A stretch of DNA of 64,000 nt from Paraburkholderia phytofirmans OLGA172 (GCF_001634365.1 NZ_CP014578.1:2356001-2420000), one strand, 5' to 3'; positions 7,614-19,488 are shown, counted from the stretch's first letter. A program made the numbers and translations. Notes: generated by a model from the sequence alone, not told the origin.

Positions 7614-9163
7614 CGCGCACTCCCGGTGCCCGACGTGCCGCTAGTGGCTGAGGGCGTCAACTGCTGAACAAGTTCACGAACCGTGGCGACCAGCGCGCGC
7701 TGTACATCGGCGTTAAACGGGGCGGATGGCGAGCCCGCGTGCGCTTTCGCCAGTTCGGATTGCACGCGCTGGCTCTGCAGTCGTGCGGCCAATTGCGTTC
7801 GCACCTGGGCAAGGATCCCGGCCGGCGCCGCATCGAATACGCCCGCCGACAGTGCGGTGAGCAGCGCGATCTCGTCGACGGTACGCAGAGCGCTGAAGCG
7901 CGGTTGTGCAATCAGCGCGCGGATACGTTCCCCGCGAGCGATCTTGCCGGCGACACGCGCGTCCGTCAGACCGCCGAAGCGGCTGAACATTTCCAGCTCG
8001 AGGAACTGCGCGTAATCGAGGCGCAGGCGGCCCGACACCTCGCGTAACGCCGGATTCTGCGCCTTTCCACCGACACGGCTCACGCTCAAGCCCACATCGA
8101 CGGCCGGCCGCTGGTTCGCGGCGAACAGTCCGGCATCCAGCACAATCTGGCCGTCCGTGATCGAAATGAGGTTGGTCGGGATATACGCGGACAGGTTGCC
8201 CATGTCGGTTTCCGCAATCGGCAGCACAGTCAGCGAACCGCCCCCCAGTTTTGCTGACAGCTTCGCCGCACGCTCGAGCAGGCGGGCATGAACATAGAAG
8301 ATGTCGCCGGGATAGGCCTCGCGTCCCGGCGGTTCGCGCGTCAGGAGCGCCAGTTCACGATGCGTCGCAGCATGTTTGGTGAGATCGTCGATGACGATTA
8401 GCGCGTGCTGTCCGCGATCGCGAAAGTACTCGGCAATGGTGAAGCCTGCGAACGGTGCGATCCATTGCAGCCCGGGCGCGGACGAAGCGGCGGCGACGAC
8501 AAAGATGCAGCGCTCGGGGGCGCCGTACTGACGGACGGATTCGATCACCCGCTGCACGGCGGTCGTGCGCTGGCCGATCGCGACATACACGCAGATCATG
8601 TCCGACTGTTTCTGATTGACGATGGCATCGATGGCCAGGGCGGTTTTGCCGGTGGCGCGATCACCGATGATCAGTTCCCGCTGCCCGCGGCCGATCGCGA
8701 AAAGCGCGTCGACGAGGAGCACACCGGTTTCGACCGGCTCGCTGACCAGGTCACGCTCGATGATCGCCGGCGCCGGTCGTTCGACTGCCATGCGCGTCGC
8801 CGCCACGATTGGCTCGTCACGGTCGAGCGGCCGCCCGAGCGGGTCGATCACGCGCCCGAGCAGCCCTTCTCCGACCGGCACCTCCAGCACGGTGCCGGTG
8901 CGTGTCACGCGCGCGCCCGCCTCGACCGCGGTCCCGTCGTCCAGCAGCACGACGCTGATCAGGTCAGCGTCAAGCGTGTGGGCAAAGCCCGTCGCGCCAC
9001 TGTCGAAATGGAGCAGTTCATTGAGGGCCGCGTCCGGCAGGCCCGAGACAAACGCGATGCCGTCGCCGCACCGCTCGACCCGTCCGAGCGTTTCGGCGTA
9101 TGGGGTCACAGCGGTGCGGGCCAGCGTGTTGCGCTGCGCCGCGAGCCACGGATCGTCGACCAT
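7610..9163 (-). CDS. atpA: N-type ATPase alpha subunit
   Basis: Non-catalytic nucleotide-binding subunit of F1. 517 residues from the ATG at 9163, one base after the atpF stop; in-frame starts further upstream exist but would run deep into atpF. The beta-barrel domain (1-90) is followed by the P-loop GDRATGKT (167-174), a DDLTKHA Walker B region and the C-terminal helical domain. It overlaps atpG. Full length and all motifs indicate a functional subunit. Confidence 0.95.
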   Translation of the reverse strand: MVDDPWLAAQRNTLARTAVTPYAETLGRVERCGDGIAFVSGLPDAALNELLHFDSGATGFAHTLDADLISVVLLDDGTAVEAGARVTRTGTVLEVPVGEGLLGRVIDPLGRPLDRDEPIVAATRMAVERPAPAIIERDLVSEPVETGVLLVDALFAIGRGQRELIIGDRATGKTALAIDAIVNQKQSDMICVYVAIGQRTTAVQRVIESVRQYGAPERCIFVVAAASSAPGLQWIAPFAGFTIAEYFRDRGQHALIVIDDLTKHAATHRELALLTREPPGREAYPGDIFYVHARLLERAAKLSAKLGGGSLTVLPIAETDMGNLSAYIPTNLISITDGQIVLDAGLFAANQRPAVDVGLSVSRVGGKAQNPALREVSGRLRLDYAQFLELEMFSRFGGLTDARVAGKIARGERIRALIAQPRFSALRTVDEIALLTALSAGVFDAAPAGILAQVRTQLAARLQSQRVQSELAKAHAGSPSAPFNADVQRALVATVRELVQQLTPSATSGTSGTGSAR

Positions 9164-9164
9164 G

Positions 9165-9914
9165 TCAGCTGGGCACATGCTCGCTACCCAGCAGCGCCGC
9201 CCTGATCTGCGCGAGATCGGCCCCGAAGTTATTGCGCACCACGGCGTGGGCGGCCCGCAGTTCCAGCCCGGCAATCAGTTGCGGATCGACCTCGACCTCA
9301 AGAGACACCGCCCGGTTCAGGCACGCTGCGAGCACAGTGCGGCAATGTTCCAACTCCTGCGGACTCAGCGCATGCGGCGCGGCTAGCGTGAGCGCCACGC
9401 CGTTTGCGCCGAGCTGCGCGCGAACCGGCTCGGGGAGTTGTGCAATGGCGTCGGCGAGACCGTCGATGAAGCCGCTCACACGCACGTTCTCCGGCAACTT
9501 CGCGAGCAGCTTTGCCGCGATATCGACGGCGAGCTGGGTGGCCCGAACCGCGACAAGTTTGTCCTGTTCGACGCGCGCGGCCTCAGCTTCGGCGTCGGCG
9601 GCCGCGCGCAGCCTGTCCGCATCGGCTTGCGCGACAGCCAGTAAGGCGGCCTTTTCCGCCGCCGCGTCCGCGGCCACCGCTTTCATGGCGTCGCCACGCG
9701 CGGCGACAAGCTGCTGCGTCTCGCGAACCGCTGTATCGCGCTCCAGAACCGCCGCGCGCTTCGCCGCTTCGGCGTCCGCGATCAGCGTCTGCGCCGCCTT
9801 CTGGCGCTCGGCGATGATCCCCGCGACCGGGCGGAACAGGAACCGCGCCAGTAGCCAGATCAGGACCAGGGCATTGATCGTCTGCAGCGCGAGCGTCGAC
9901 CAGTCGATTCGCAT
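9165..9914 (-). CDS. atpF: N-type ATPase b subunit, extended
   Basis: Peripheral stalk. One N-terminal membrane helix (about residues 8-30, [16 protein letters not shown]) is followed by a long Ala/Glu/Arg-rich coiled coil to about 130 and then a C-terminal domain. At 249 residues it is far longer than ordinary b (about 156). N-ATPase operons lack atpH (delta), and the b C-terminus is thought to replace it. No delta gene is present here, matching that pattern. Confidence 0.92.
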   Translation of the reverse strand: MRIDWSTLALQTINALVLIWLLARFLFRPVAGIIAERQKAAQTLIADAEAAKRAAVLERDTAVRETQQLVAARGDAMKAVAADAAAEKAALLAVAQADADRLRAAADAEAEAARVEQDKLVAVRATQLAVDIAAKLLAKLPENVRVSGFIDGLADAIAQLPEPVRAQLGANGVALTLAAPHALSPQELEHCRTVLAACLNRAVSLEVEVDPQLIAGLELRAAHAVVRNNFGADLAQIRAALLGSEHVPS

Positions 9915-9923
9915 GACCGCCGC

Positions 9924-10172
9924 CTATTTCACGAACGGGTTGGCAAACAGCAGGAGCAATGCGATCACGAGGCAATAGATCGCCATTGTCTCGATCATGG
10001 CAAGCCCGACGAATAGCGTGCGAGACACGGTGCCGGCCGAGTCGGGCTGCCGCGCGATGGCATCCATCGCGGCTGCGACGGCGCGGCCTTCGGCAAGCGC
10101 CGGGCCGATCGCGCCGAACGATACAGCGAGCGCCGCGGCGGCGATGCTGACGATTTCAATGAGGTTATTCAT
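9924..10172 (-). CDS. atpE: N-type ATPase c subunit (rotor ring)
   Basis: 82-residue hairpin of two membrane helices joined by the RQP loop (41-43). The ion site is distinctive: Glu28 in helix 1 (PALAEG) faces Glu61-Thr62 in helix 2, with Tyr66 four positions on. Sodium-type rings have Gln in helix 1, then Glu-Ser/Thr and Tyr. Here the helix-1 ligand is a second carboxylate, as reported for the Burkholderia pseudomallei N-type ring, which was described as proton-binding with a large c-ring. The coupling ion therefore cannot be settled from sequence. It overlaps atpB by 4 nt. Confidence 0.94.
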   Translation of the reverse strand: MNNLIEIVSIAAAALAVSFGAIGPALAEGRAVAAAMDAIARQPDSAGTVSRTLFVGLAMIETMAIYCLVIALLLLFANPFVK

Positions 10173-10867
10173 GAGGCTTCGCCCTTTTTCACACTAACGG
10201 GATGATGGGTATCGCTGATCGCAGCACCGATGAACACCATCGACAGAACGGCAAAAATATAGGCTTGCACGGCGCCCGTCAGCAGGTCCAATGCCATCAG
10301 CGGAATGGGAACGAGCAGGCCGGCGAGCGAAAGAATGATGCCGATCACGAACACACCGCTCATCACGTTGCCGAACAGGCGCACCACGAGAGAAAACGTC
10401 CGCGTGATCTGTTCGACGACGTTGAGCGGAATCATGACCCAGCTCGGTTCGGCAAAAGCAGCGAGGTAGCCCGCCGTGCCGCGCGTGCGAATGCCGTAGA
10501 AAATCGTCGCACCTAGCACGATCAGGGCGAGCGCGGCATCCGTCTCGAGATCCGCGGTCGGCGGTGTCACACCCGGCACCAGTGCGGACCAGTTGGCGAT
10601 CAGCACAAAGAGAAACAGTGTGCCGATCAAAGCGCGATAGGTGGCGGGACCGGTTTGCATGGTGTCGCGGATCTGCTGATCGATCGTCTCGACCAGCAGC
10701 TCCAGCACGGTTTGCACCTTGCCCGGCGTGAGCGACAGGTTGCGGATCAGCCAGGCGGACACCGCGGTCATCAGGATGATGATTGCCCAGGTCGCGATCA
10801 CGGGCTCAGTGATCGAGAGCGGACCGAGATGCAGGAGCGGCGCGGTGGCCAGCGGCGAAGCGGTCAT
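10169..10867 (-). CDS. atpB: N-type ATPase a subunit
   Basis: Fo stator subunit forming the ion half-channels. 232 residues from the ATG at 10867, which overlaps the atpR stop. It has five to six hydrophobic helices. The essential Arg sits in FSLVVRLFGNVMSG, the canonical helix that faces the rotor Glu. A C-terminal basic tail (HHPVSVKKGEAS) ends the protein. It is complete and adjacent to atpE. Confidence 0.94.
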   Translation of the reverse strand: MTASPLATAPLLHLGPLSITEPVIATWAIIILMTAVSAWLIRNLSLTPGKVQTVLELLVETIDQQIRDTMQTGPATYRALIGTLFLFVLIANWSALVPGVTPPTADLETDAALALIVLGATIFYGIRTRGTAGYLAAFAEPSWVMIPLNVVEQITRTFSLVVRLFGNVMSGVFVIGIILSLAGLLVPIPLMALDLLTGAVQAYIFAVLSMVFIGAAISDTHHPVSVKKGEAS

Positions 10868-11142
10868 GGCTGGCCTCCATGGCGCCGCATTACGATGGCG
10901 CGTGCGAGCAGAAAGCCGGCCATGCCGGCAAGCAGCGCCAATGCGCCGACGTGCGCGAGCAGGAACAGCAGCGCGCCGGTGAGCGCGAAGCGGGCTAGCT
11001 GTAACGCCAGCGCCGCGGCCGCGCGGCCCTCGGCGAAGAGCGGCCAGTTCCAGCGCAGCGACATGAAGTGCCACGCGCCGGCCAACGTGCCGAGCGCGAG
11101 TCCCATGGCCAACTGCGCGATCAAGGGCAGCGGACTAGTCAT
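10864..11142 (-). CDS. atpR: N-ATPase accessory membrane protein AtpR
   Basis: 92-residue protein with three hydrophobic helices, found only in N-type ATPase operons between atpQ and atpB. It contains membrane-embedded Arg residues (LQLARFALTG, FLLARAIVMRR), the feature from which a role next to the rotor carboxylates or in ring assembly has been proposed. It overlaps both neighbours by a few bases, indicating tight translational coupling. Confidence 0.9.
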   Translation of the reverse strand: MTSPLPLIAQLAMGLALGTLAGAWHFMSLRWNWPLFAEGRAAAALALQLARFALTGALLFLLAHVGALALLAGMAGFLLARAIVMRRHGGQP

Positions 11143-11448
11143 CGCGCCCCCGTTGCTGACGATGCATCCATTTCCATGCCGACCAGAAACCGATCGCGGC
11201 GCCGATCATCAGCAGCGGTGCCGAGAAGAACACGCGCGTGCCGAAGGTCCGGTCCAGCCAGTGTCCGATCGCGAGTCCCATCAGCGTCGGCAGGACAATG
11301 GCCCAGCCGAGAATGCCAATCTGGCCGAGCCTGCTACCCAGCGACGGCTCCGGTTCAGCGCGTCCGCGCGAATCGAGTTCGGCGGCCTGGCGGGCCGCGC
11401 CGGCCATCCTGTCGTCAGGCGGTTTGCGCTCGTCGATCTGGTGTGGAT

Positions 11449-11452
<4 letters not shown>
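11135..11452 (-). CDS. atpQ: N-ATPase assembly protein AtpQ (AtpI-like)
   Basis: 105 residues. A charged soluble N-terminus (1-40) is followed by two membrane helices (about 47-64 and 76-92). The pattern LPTLMGLAIGHWLDRTFGT resembles AtpI/MgtC-like assembly factors. In N-ATPase operons it is the third gene, after atpC, as here. It probably assists c-ring assembly or ion supply. Confidence 0.88.
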
Positions 11453-13682
<2,230 letters not shown>

Positions 13683-13724
13683 TCACGCGTTCATGCGCCA
13701 CTCACCCACTTCTGGAGCGTTGCA

Positions 13725-14561
13725 ATGACCTACAAGACCATCGTCGTTCACCTGGATACGAGTCAGCGCGCGCACCCCAGGCTCGAACTCGCGCTGCGGC
13801 TCGCCAAGCAGTTCGACGCCCATCTGACCGGCGTGTTTGCCGTGTTCACGCCCGATCCGCGCTCGCTCTACGTGATGGCGGGAACCGCCGAATACTACGT
13901 TACGCATGAACAACTGCGCGAGGAACGCCGCGGCGCGCTCGAACGGCTCTTTCATGCGGAACTGAGCCGAGCCGAGGTTGCCGGCGAGTGGATCACCGCC
14001 GACGCCCCGGCCAGCCTCGCCGTGCCGCATCGCGGCCGGTGCGCCGATCTGATCATCGCCAGACAGGAAGATCCTAGCGATCCGGAATCGTACGTCGGCG
14101 ATTTCTTTCCTGAAAACCTGATCATGTCCGCAGGCCGGCCGGTGTTGCTGGTGCCGTACGCCAGCAGCGTCACGTCGCCCGGTGCGCATGTGATGGTCGC
14201 TTGGGACGGTAGCCGCGAAGCCACCCGTGCGGTACACGACGCGCTGCCGTTCATGCGCGCGGCGAAGACCACCACGATCGTCACCATCAACGGCGCGCGT
14301 GACGAGCCGCGCCCGCGCATTCCGGGCGCGGATATCGCGACGCTCATCGCGCGGCACGGCGTGAACGTCGAGGTCAAAGACATCGAAGTCGCCAGCGACG
14401 CGTCGATCGGCGACGCGCTGTTGTCGCAGGCATCCGCGATCGGCGCAGATCTGCTCGTGATGGGTGCTTACGGGCACGCCCGCTGGCAGGAACTGGTGAT
14501 GGGCGGAGCGAGCCGCACGATCCTCAAATCGATGACCGTGCCGGTACTGATGTCGCATTGA
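13725..14561 (+). CDS. tandem-domain universal stress protein
   Basis: 278 residues made of two UspA folds (about 1-140 and 150-278). The second ends with the ATP-binding signature G-x2-G-x9-G-S/T (MGAYGHARWQELVMGGASRT). The first has a degenerate loop. Cytosolic stress protein, ATP-binding type. It has a TCTGGAG ribosome site and an FNR box at -80, so induction at low oxygen is expected. It is one of three UspA genes in the window. Confidence 0.92.
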   Translation: MTYKTIVVHLDTSQRAHPRLELALRLAKQFDAHLTGVFAVFTPDPRSLYVMAGTAEYYVTHEQLREERRGALERLFHAELSRAEVAGEWITADAPASLAVPHRGRCADLIIARQEDPSDPESYVGDFFPENLIMSAGRPVLLVPYASSVTSPGAHVMVAWDGSREATRAVHDALPFMRAAKTTTIVTINGARDEPRPRIPGADIATLIARHGVNVEVKDIEVASDASIGDALLSQASAIGADLLVMGAYGHARWQELVMGGASRTILKSMTVPVLMSH

Positions 14562-14612
14562 TCTGACCATTCAGGAATTGCGCGGTAAAGCCCCTCGCGC
14601 AACTTTAAGCGC

Positions 14613-14626
14613 TTGATAAGGATCAA
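14613..14626 (+). promoter_or_regulatory. FNR box upstream of the histidine kinase operon
   Basis: TTGATAAGGATCAA, a perfect FNR consensus, centred 228 nt before the kinase ATG at 14848. The leader would be long (about 190 nt) if it activates from -41.5, so a further regulatory layer or a missed small gene is possible. Confidence 0.72.
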
Positions 14627-14847
14627 GCGCCGACGGCTCGCTGTCCGTCGACATTCGTGCACGGCGCGGCTTCCACGGTGAGTTGGCTGCCTACTGGCAC
14701 GATCCGTGCAATCCGCGCACAATAGGCTGCGCACGCGTTGTTCCGGCTGGCCGCAATTAACGAAAATCACGGTGATGTTTGCCGATCCGCGCCGCGCCTG
14801 CGCCATCAGCCAGCGTGGCGGATTGCCCACCATCCAATGAGGCGCAC

Positions 14848-16998
14848 ATGCCCTTTCGCGGTAAGACGCCCTTCACTAAAAAATTGCCTTTGCCCATGCG
14901 GGTTGCCCCGCCCGAACGGCGTCCCGTGCTTGTCGCGGCAGTCACATTTGCTGTCGTTCTTGTGGCTGCGCTCGCTGCGTGGCGCTGGGTCGGCGAGCAG
15001 TCATTGCGCGCCGCCAACAGCCGCTTTGATCAGAATACGGTGCATATCACCGCTGATCTGCAGCGCGAGTTCGCCACGGGCGATTCGTTGCTGCGCGGCG
15101 CGCGCAGCTTGCTCTCCGTCGCGCCGACGGCCGACGCCGACGCCGACGCCTGGCGCCGATATGTCGCGCAACTCGATCTGGATGAAACATCGTCGGTGGT
15201 GCGCGCGCTTGGCTATGCTGACGTCGACGCCGCCGGTGTCGCGCGCCTGACGGGCGGCACCGGTAACGTGACCGGACCAGCCACCATGTCTCAACCGGTC
15301 GCGCCGGTGACCCAGATGGCGCCAACCACCGCCGATGCGATGCCAGTCGGCTACGACCTAGCTAGCGCTCCCGCGAGCCGTACGGCGTTGCTGCACGCTA
15401 TCGATACAGGGGCAAGCGCGCTCGACGCGGACGCCGCGCCGTTCGGCGATACCGACTCGACCCCTCACCCTCGTCTTTACGTCTATTTTCCGGTGTATTC
15501 GGACGCCGGATTGCCCTCGACGCCACAAGCGCGCCGCGCGGGCATCAAGCGGCTGCTGGTAGCGGCGCTGGACACCAGCCGTGTATTCGATAACGCCCTC
15601 GCCCGGCAACGGCGCATTGATCTGCAGGTATTTAGCGGAACGCCTGCCACGCTGCTTTATTCGTCCGCCGCGGCAGACGACGACCTGGCGGAGACGACGC
15701 CTGTCATCCGTAGAACCGATACCTTGCACGTCGGCGGTGTACCTATCACGCTGTCCTACACGACGAGCAGCCGCTATCTGCGAGCCGAGGACGAATTTGC
15801 AGAAACCACGGTGCTGATCGCCGGCGTTGCGGCAGCATGCCTGTTCGGCGCCATGGCTTTCCTGATAGCCCGCGAACGCGGCGGCGGATCTGTAGCGACG
15901 AGCAAGGCGCGCAGCCAGTCATCCCTGAACGAGGCACGCATGATGGGAATCATCCGCTCTTCGATGGAAGCCATCATTACTGTCGACGAAAGGCAGAACA
16001 TCGTCATCTTCAATCCAATGGCTGAACAGGTTTTCGGATGCTCCGCGATGGACGCGGTCGGCGCCTCGCTCTCGCGATTCATTCCCGAGCGCTTTCGCGC
16101 AGGACACCAGCGGCATGTCGAACAGTTCGGCGTGACCGGTGTTTCAGACCGGCAAATGGGCAGGCAGCGCGTGCTGTTCGGCTTGCGGAGCAACGGCGAA
16201 GAGTTTCCGATTGAAGCATCGATCTCGCAGATCCGCGACGGCGATGGCAAGCTGTACACGGTCATGCTGCGCGACATCACCGAGCGGGTCAAAGCGGAAA
16301 ATGCTCAGCGGCAATCGCGCGAGGAACTACGCGAACTCTCTGCAAATCTGCAGAAAGTTCGCGAGGAAGAAAAAACCCGCATCGCACGCGAGCTGCACGA
16401 CGACCTTGGGCAGCAATTGACCGCCCTCAAGATGGACATCTCGTCGGTCGAACAGGCGCTTGAAACCACGGCTGAACCGCGCCTGCTGCAGCAACTGCGT
16501 GGGATGCGCCGGCTGATCGATGCGACGGTCGCCTCGGTGCGCCGGATCGCTGCCGATCTGCGCCCGGTCATGCTTGACGATCTCGGTCTGATTCCAGCGA
16601 TCGAATGGCTCGCCAATGACTTTACCAACCGCTACGGCATCGACGTGGAGCGCCGAATCGAAGTCGGCGACACCAGCTTTACGCCGACGGGCGCAACGAC
16701 GCTATTTCGTATCGTGCAGGAAGCGCTAACCAATGTCGCCCGGCATGCGGAAGCGACGCTCGTCACGCTGACGGTGCGCATCGCAGGGGGCGTTTGCGTG
16801 TTGCAGATCGCGGACAACGGCCATGGCGCGAACCGCTCGCCCACCTCCGGCGAGAAATCGTTTGGCCTGCTCGGTATCCGCGAGCGCGCACACATGCTGG
16901 GCGGCACCGTCGAAATTCATACTTCCAATGACACGGGCTTTGCGCTGACCGTTACCTTTCCGATACTGGCGGTTCAACAGCAGGAGATGCAAACATGA
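14848..16998 (+). CDS. CHASE-PAS hybrid-free sensor histidine kinase (NarL/UhpB class)
   Basis: 716-residue inner-membrane sensor. ATG at 14848 preceded by GAGG. Order: basic N-tail, membrane helix 1 (about 27-47), a roughly 270-residue periplasmic CHASE-like domain, membrane helix 2 (about 325-345), PAS domain (about 370-485, EAIITVDERQNIVIFNPMAE), then HisKA_3 with phosphorylated His517 (RIARELHDDLGQQLTALK) and an HATPase domain (DNGHG; SFGLLGIRERAHMLGG). The histidine motif is the NarX/DesK type, so its partner is the NarL-type regulator whose ATG overlaps its stop. An FNR box upstream ties it to oxygen limitation; the CHASE ligand is unknown. Confidence 0.9.
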   Translation: MPFRGKTPFTKKLPLPMRVAPPERRPVLVAAVTFAVVLVAALAAWRWVGEQSLRAANSRFDQNTVHITADLQREFATGDSLLRGARSLLSVAPTADADADAWRRYVAQLDLDETSSVVRALGYADVDAAGVARLTGGTGNVTGPATMSQPVAPVTQMAPTTADAMPVGYDLASAPASRTALLHAIDTGASALDADAAPFGDTDSTPHPRLYVYFPVYSDAGLPSTPQARRAGIKRLLVAALDTSRVFDNALARQRRIDLQVFSGTPATLLYSSAAADDDLAETTPVIRRTDTLHVGGVPITLSYTTSSRYLRAEDEFAETTVLIAGVAAACLFGAMAFLIARERGGGSVATSKARSQSSLNEARMMGIIRSSMEAIITVDERQNIVIFNPMAEQVFGCSAMDAVGASLSRFIPERFRAGHQRHVEQFGVTGVSDRQMGRQRVLFGLRSNGEEFPIEASISQIRDGDGKLYTVMLRDITERVKAENAQRQSREELRELSANLQKVREEEKTRIARELHDDLGQQLTALKMDISSVEQALETTAEPRLLQQLRGMRRLIDATVASVRRIAADLRPVMLDDLGLIPAIEWLANDFTNRYGIDVERRIEVGDTSFTPTGATTLFRIVQEALTNVARHAEATLVTLTVRIAGGVCVLQIADNGHGANRSPTSGEKSFGLLGIRERAHMLGGTVEIHTSNDTGFALTVTFPILAVQQQEMQT

Positions 16999-17642
16999 TT
17001 CGAGTGCTAATCGCAGACGATCACACGTTGGTGCGTGATGGCCTGCGGCATATCCTGCAAGGCGCAAGCGGCTTCGAGGTGGTCGGCGAAGCCAATGACG
17101 GCGTCAGCACGATTGCGCTGACCCGCTCGAACGCTGCAGACGTGCTCGTGCTGGATCTGTCGATGCCGGGACGAAACGGCGTCGAGCTGATCAAACAGAT
17201 CAAGGAGGAAAAGCCGGCGCTGCGGATTCTCGTGCTCACCATGCATGCGGAGCAGCAGTACGCGGTACGCGCTTTCAAAGCGGGGGCGTCGGGGTATTTA
17301 ACCAAGGAAAGCGCCAGTGCCGAACTGGTCACCGCAGTCAGCAAAGTCGCATCCGGGGGCGTCTACGTGAGCCTCGCGATGGCCGAACGTTTTGCACAGA
17401 GCCTGAATGAGCCCGCCGACACGTTACCCCATCAGCGCCTGTCCGACCGTGAGTTCGATGTATTCCGCCGTATCGCCGCAGGTCAGACCCTCACCGAGAT
17501 TGCCACGGAGTTGTGTGTCAGCAGCAAAACGGTGAGCACCTATAAAACGCGCATCCTCGAAAAAATGCAGATGCCGCACGAAGCCGCACTGGTGCGTTAC
17601 GCGCTGCGCCACAAGCTGCTCGGGGAAGACGACGAGATCTAG
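16995..17642 (+). CDS. NarL/FixJ-family response regulator
   Basis: 215 residues. The receiver domain has acidic pocket D8/D9, phospho-acceptor D54 (LVLDLSMPG), switch Thr in VLTMHAEQQYAVRAF, and Lys in GYLTKESA. A LuxR-type HTH follows (about 150-205, LSDREFDVFRRIAAGQTLTEIATEL). The start overlaps the kinase stop (ATGA), so they are co-translated and should form one two-component system. The target genes are unknown. Likely candidates are the neighbouring UspA, FNR and acetate genes. Confidence 0.93.
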   Translation: MIRVLIADDHTLVRDGLRHILQGASGFEVVGEANDGVSTIALTRSNAADVLVLDLSMPGRNGVELIKQIKEEKPALRILVLTMHAEQQYAVRAFKAGASGYLTKESASAELVTAVSKVASGGVYVSLAMAERFAQSLNEPADTLPHQRLSDREFDVFRRIAAGQTLTEIATELCVSSKTVSTYKTRILEKMQMPHEAALVRYALRHKLLGEDDEI

Positions 17643-17732
17643 TTCCGGGTCGGCGCACGGGCCGCAGAGCCCGATCGAATCGTCACATCAATTCGCCAGC
17701 CGCGCGGCTACCTCTACCCTCACATTCGTCGC

Positions 17733-17752
17733 GTGTAGGAAATCCCCTACAC
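17733..17752. promoter_or_regulatory. inverted repeat upstream of the lone receiver gene
   Basis: GTGTAGG (17733-17739) and CCTACAC (17746-17752) with a 6-bp spacer, 76 bp before the next gene. The two half-sites look like a dimer operator, perhaps for the NarL-type regulator just upstream, but a weak hairpin terminator is equally possible. Confidence 0.4.
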
Positions 17753-17827
17753 ACCTTCGCGCTCGCCTACCCGAAGTTCGTTCGCCACCGATTTTATTTT
17801 GAGACAGCACGGCCGATACTTCGAGCC

Positions 17828-18259
17828 ATGAACTCCAGCCCGTCCCTGCAAGCACTGCGTGTTTTCCTCGTCGAAGACACGATCCCGATCAGACAACGGA
17901 TGGCGGCTCGCTTAGGCGCAATCGATGGTGTCGAGATCGTCGGCGAGGCTGAGGAAGCTGGCGCCGCGCTCACCGGCATCGACACCACCAGAGCCGACGT
18001 CGTGGTCCTGGATTTGCGCCTGACTGTTGGCACCGGTATCGAACTGCTGGTTAGTCTCGCGAAGAGCATGTCGCCGGCAATCACGATCGTGCTGACAAAT
18101 CACTCAAGTATGTGGTTCAGGCAGGCATGCGTCGCGGCGGGCGCGCAGTACTTCTTCGACAAGACCAGCGAGTTCGATCTTGCATGCGACACGATCACGC
18201 GGATTGCCCACGCGCATTGCGCGCGTGGCCTCAATTACACAGGAGCACATCATGTCTGA
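17828..18259 (+). CDS. single-domain response regulator
   Basis: 143 residues, receiver domain only. Phospho-acceptor D62 (VVVLDLRLTVGTG), acidic pair E17/D18 (FLVEDT), switch region VLTNHSS and Lys in FFDKTSEF are all present. No output domain. Its end overlaps the start of the FNR-type gene by 8 nt, so the two are translationally coupled and probably functionally linked. A phosphorelay or protein-binding role is likely rather than DNA binding. Confidence 0.88.
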   Translation: MNSSPSLQALRVFLVEDTIPIRQRMAARLGAIDGVEIVGEAEEAGAALTGIDTTRADVVVLDLRLTVGTGIELLVSLAKSMSPAITIVLTNHSSMWFRQACVAAGAQYFFDKTSEFDLACDTITRIAHAHCARGLNYTGAHHV

Positions 18260-19034
18260 CGTCGCCGAATATTCTGAAATCATGCCGCTGCAGCGTGTAC
18301 CACTGCCGGCGTCAGGCCATTCCGCGCTCGCGCCGTCAGTACCGGCCCGGGCTGCAGCGCGCTGCTCGAGCTGCTCGCTGTGCTCGAGCTGCATGCCAGA
18401 AGGCGTGACGCCGGCCGAACTGGAGCGCATGGAGTCGCTGATGTGCGTTTCGCACACAATCAAGCATGGTGAATCGCTATACCGTGCCAACGATTCGTTC
18501 CAGAGTATCTATGCGGTCCGCGCCGGTTCGTTCAAGACCATCGTCATGCATCGCGACGGTCGAGAACAGGTCACCGGTTTTCATCTGCCCGGCGATTCGC
18601 TCGGTCTCGACGGCGTATGTTCAGGCAAGCACAGCTGCGACGCGATCGCCATCGAGGACAGCAACGTCTGCATCATCCCGTTTCATCTGCTCGAAGTCAT
18701 GTGCCGCGAGGTGAAGGTGGTGCAGCAGCACGTCCATCGTCTGATGGGCGGCGAGATCGTTCGCGAGGCGACACTCATGATGCTGCTCGGCACGATGTCC
18801 GCCGACCAGCGGGTCGCCGCATTCCTGTTGAACCTGTCAGGAAGGCTCAAGACGCGCGGCTACTCGCCTGCCCGTTTCAATTTACGCATGACACGCGAGG
18901 AGATCGGCAGCTATCTGGGGATGAAACTCGAAACCGTCAGCCGCATGTTTTCTAAATTTCAGAAAGACGGCCTTGTCGACACGCATGGCAAGCAGATCAG
19001 GATTCTCGACCTCGAAGGCCTCGCGCGCGTGTAG
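18252..19034 (+). CDS. fnr: FNR-type oxygen-responsive transcription regulator
   Basis: 260 residues from the ATG at 18252 (AGGAG site). The N-terminus has C38, C41, C44 and C47. C38-x2-C41-x5-C47 reproduces the E. coli FNR cluster spacing, and the fourth ligand C140 (SNVCIIPF) is in place, so an oxygen-labile 4Fe-4S cluster is expected; C44 is extra. The cyclic-nucleotide-like beta-roll spans about 65-180. The C-terminal HTH has E227, S230 and R231 (LETVSRMFSKF), the residues that read TTGAT half-sites in E. coli FNR. It should bind the eight palindromes found in this window. It overlaps the lone receiver gene. Confidence 0.94.
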   Translation: MSDVAEYSEIMPLQRVPLPASGHSALAPSVPARAAARCSSCSLCSSCMPEGVTPAELERMESLMCVSHTIKHGESLYRANDSFQSIYAVRAGSFKTIVMHRDGREQVTGFHLPGDSLGLDGVCSGKHSCDAIAIEDSNVCIIPFHLLEVMCREVKVVQQHVHRLMGGEIVREATLMMLLGTMSADQRVAAFLLNLSGRLKTRGYSPARFNLRMTREEIGSYLGMKLETVSRMFSKFQKDGLVDTHGKQIRILDLEGLARV

Positions 19035-19100
19035 ATGAGTCAATCGCGCGGGCGGCACCGACCCTACACTGAACTCAGAACCTGTCCTGGAGTGTGTCTC

Positions 19101-19442
19101 GTGAATGCCCTGCACCCGCACTATCTCACTGCAAGCACACTTGCGCTGTTGCTCGCAGCAAGCGGCGCAGCGCTTGCCCAGTCCGAGCCGACGGCACTCG
19201 TCGATCAACAGCATTGCATGTTCTGCCACACCCGGGACGCGCCTTTTCTCGCACCTTCGTTCCAGCAGATCGCGGACCGTTATCGCGACGTGCCAAACGC
19301 CGGCGTGATGTTCGAGCACAAGTTGCGACTCGGCGGCAAAGCCCACTGGGGCGACATGGCAATGCCGCTGCCCGCGGATCGCGGCGGCCCGTTGACACCC
19401 GAAGATGCTCGCACGTTGATCCAGTGGGTGTTGAGTCAATAG
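19101..19442 (+). CDS. periplasmic c-type cytochrome
   Basis: 113 residues from a GTG start with CTGGAG 9-10 nt upstream; longer in-frame starts exist but would precede the signal peptide. The signal peptide (about 1-27) ends in ALAQ. One haem motif C39-M-F-C42-H43, and a likely axial Met in WGDMAMPLPADRGG. Size and pattern fit cytochrome c551/c552 class I electron carriers. It follows the FNR-type gene and may supply electrons to a microaerobic oxidase or peroxidase not in this window. Confidence 0.85.
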   Translation: MNALHPHYLTASTLALLLAASGAALAQSEPTALVDQQHCMFCHTRDAPFLAPSFQQIADRYRDVPNAGVMFEHKLRLGGKAHWGDMAMPLPADRGGPLTPEDARTLIQWVLSQ

Positions 19443-19488
19443 CCACCCAGTTCGTTTGCACATGTTCCTGAAATGTACGGAGAACCTC

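Noticed and set aside
8405..9386. Long open frames antisense to atpA
   Set aside because: Shadow frames over a highly conserved gene.
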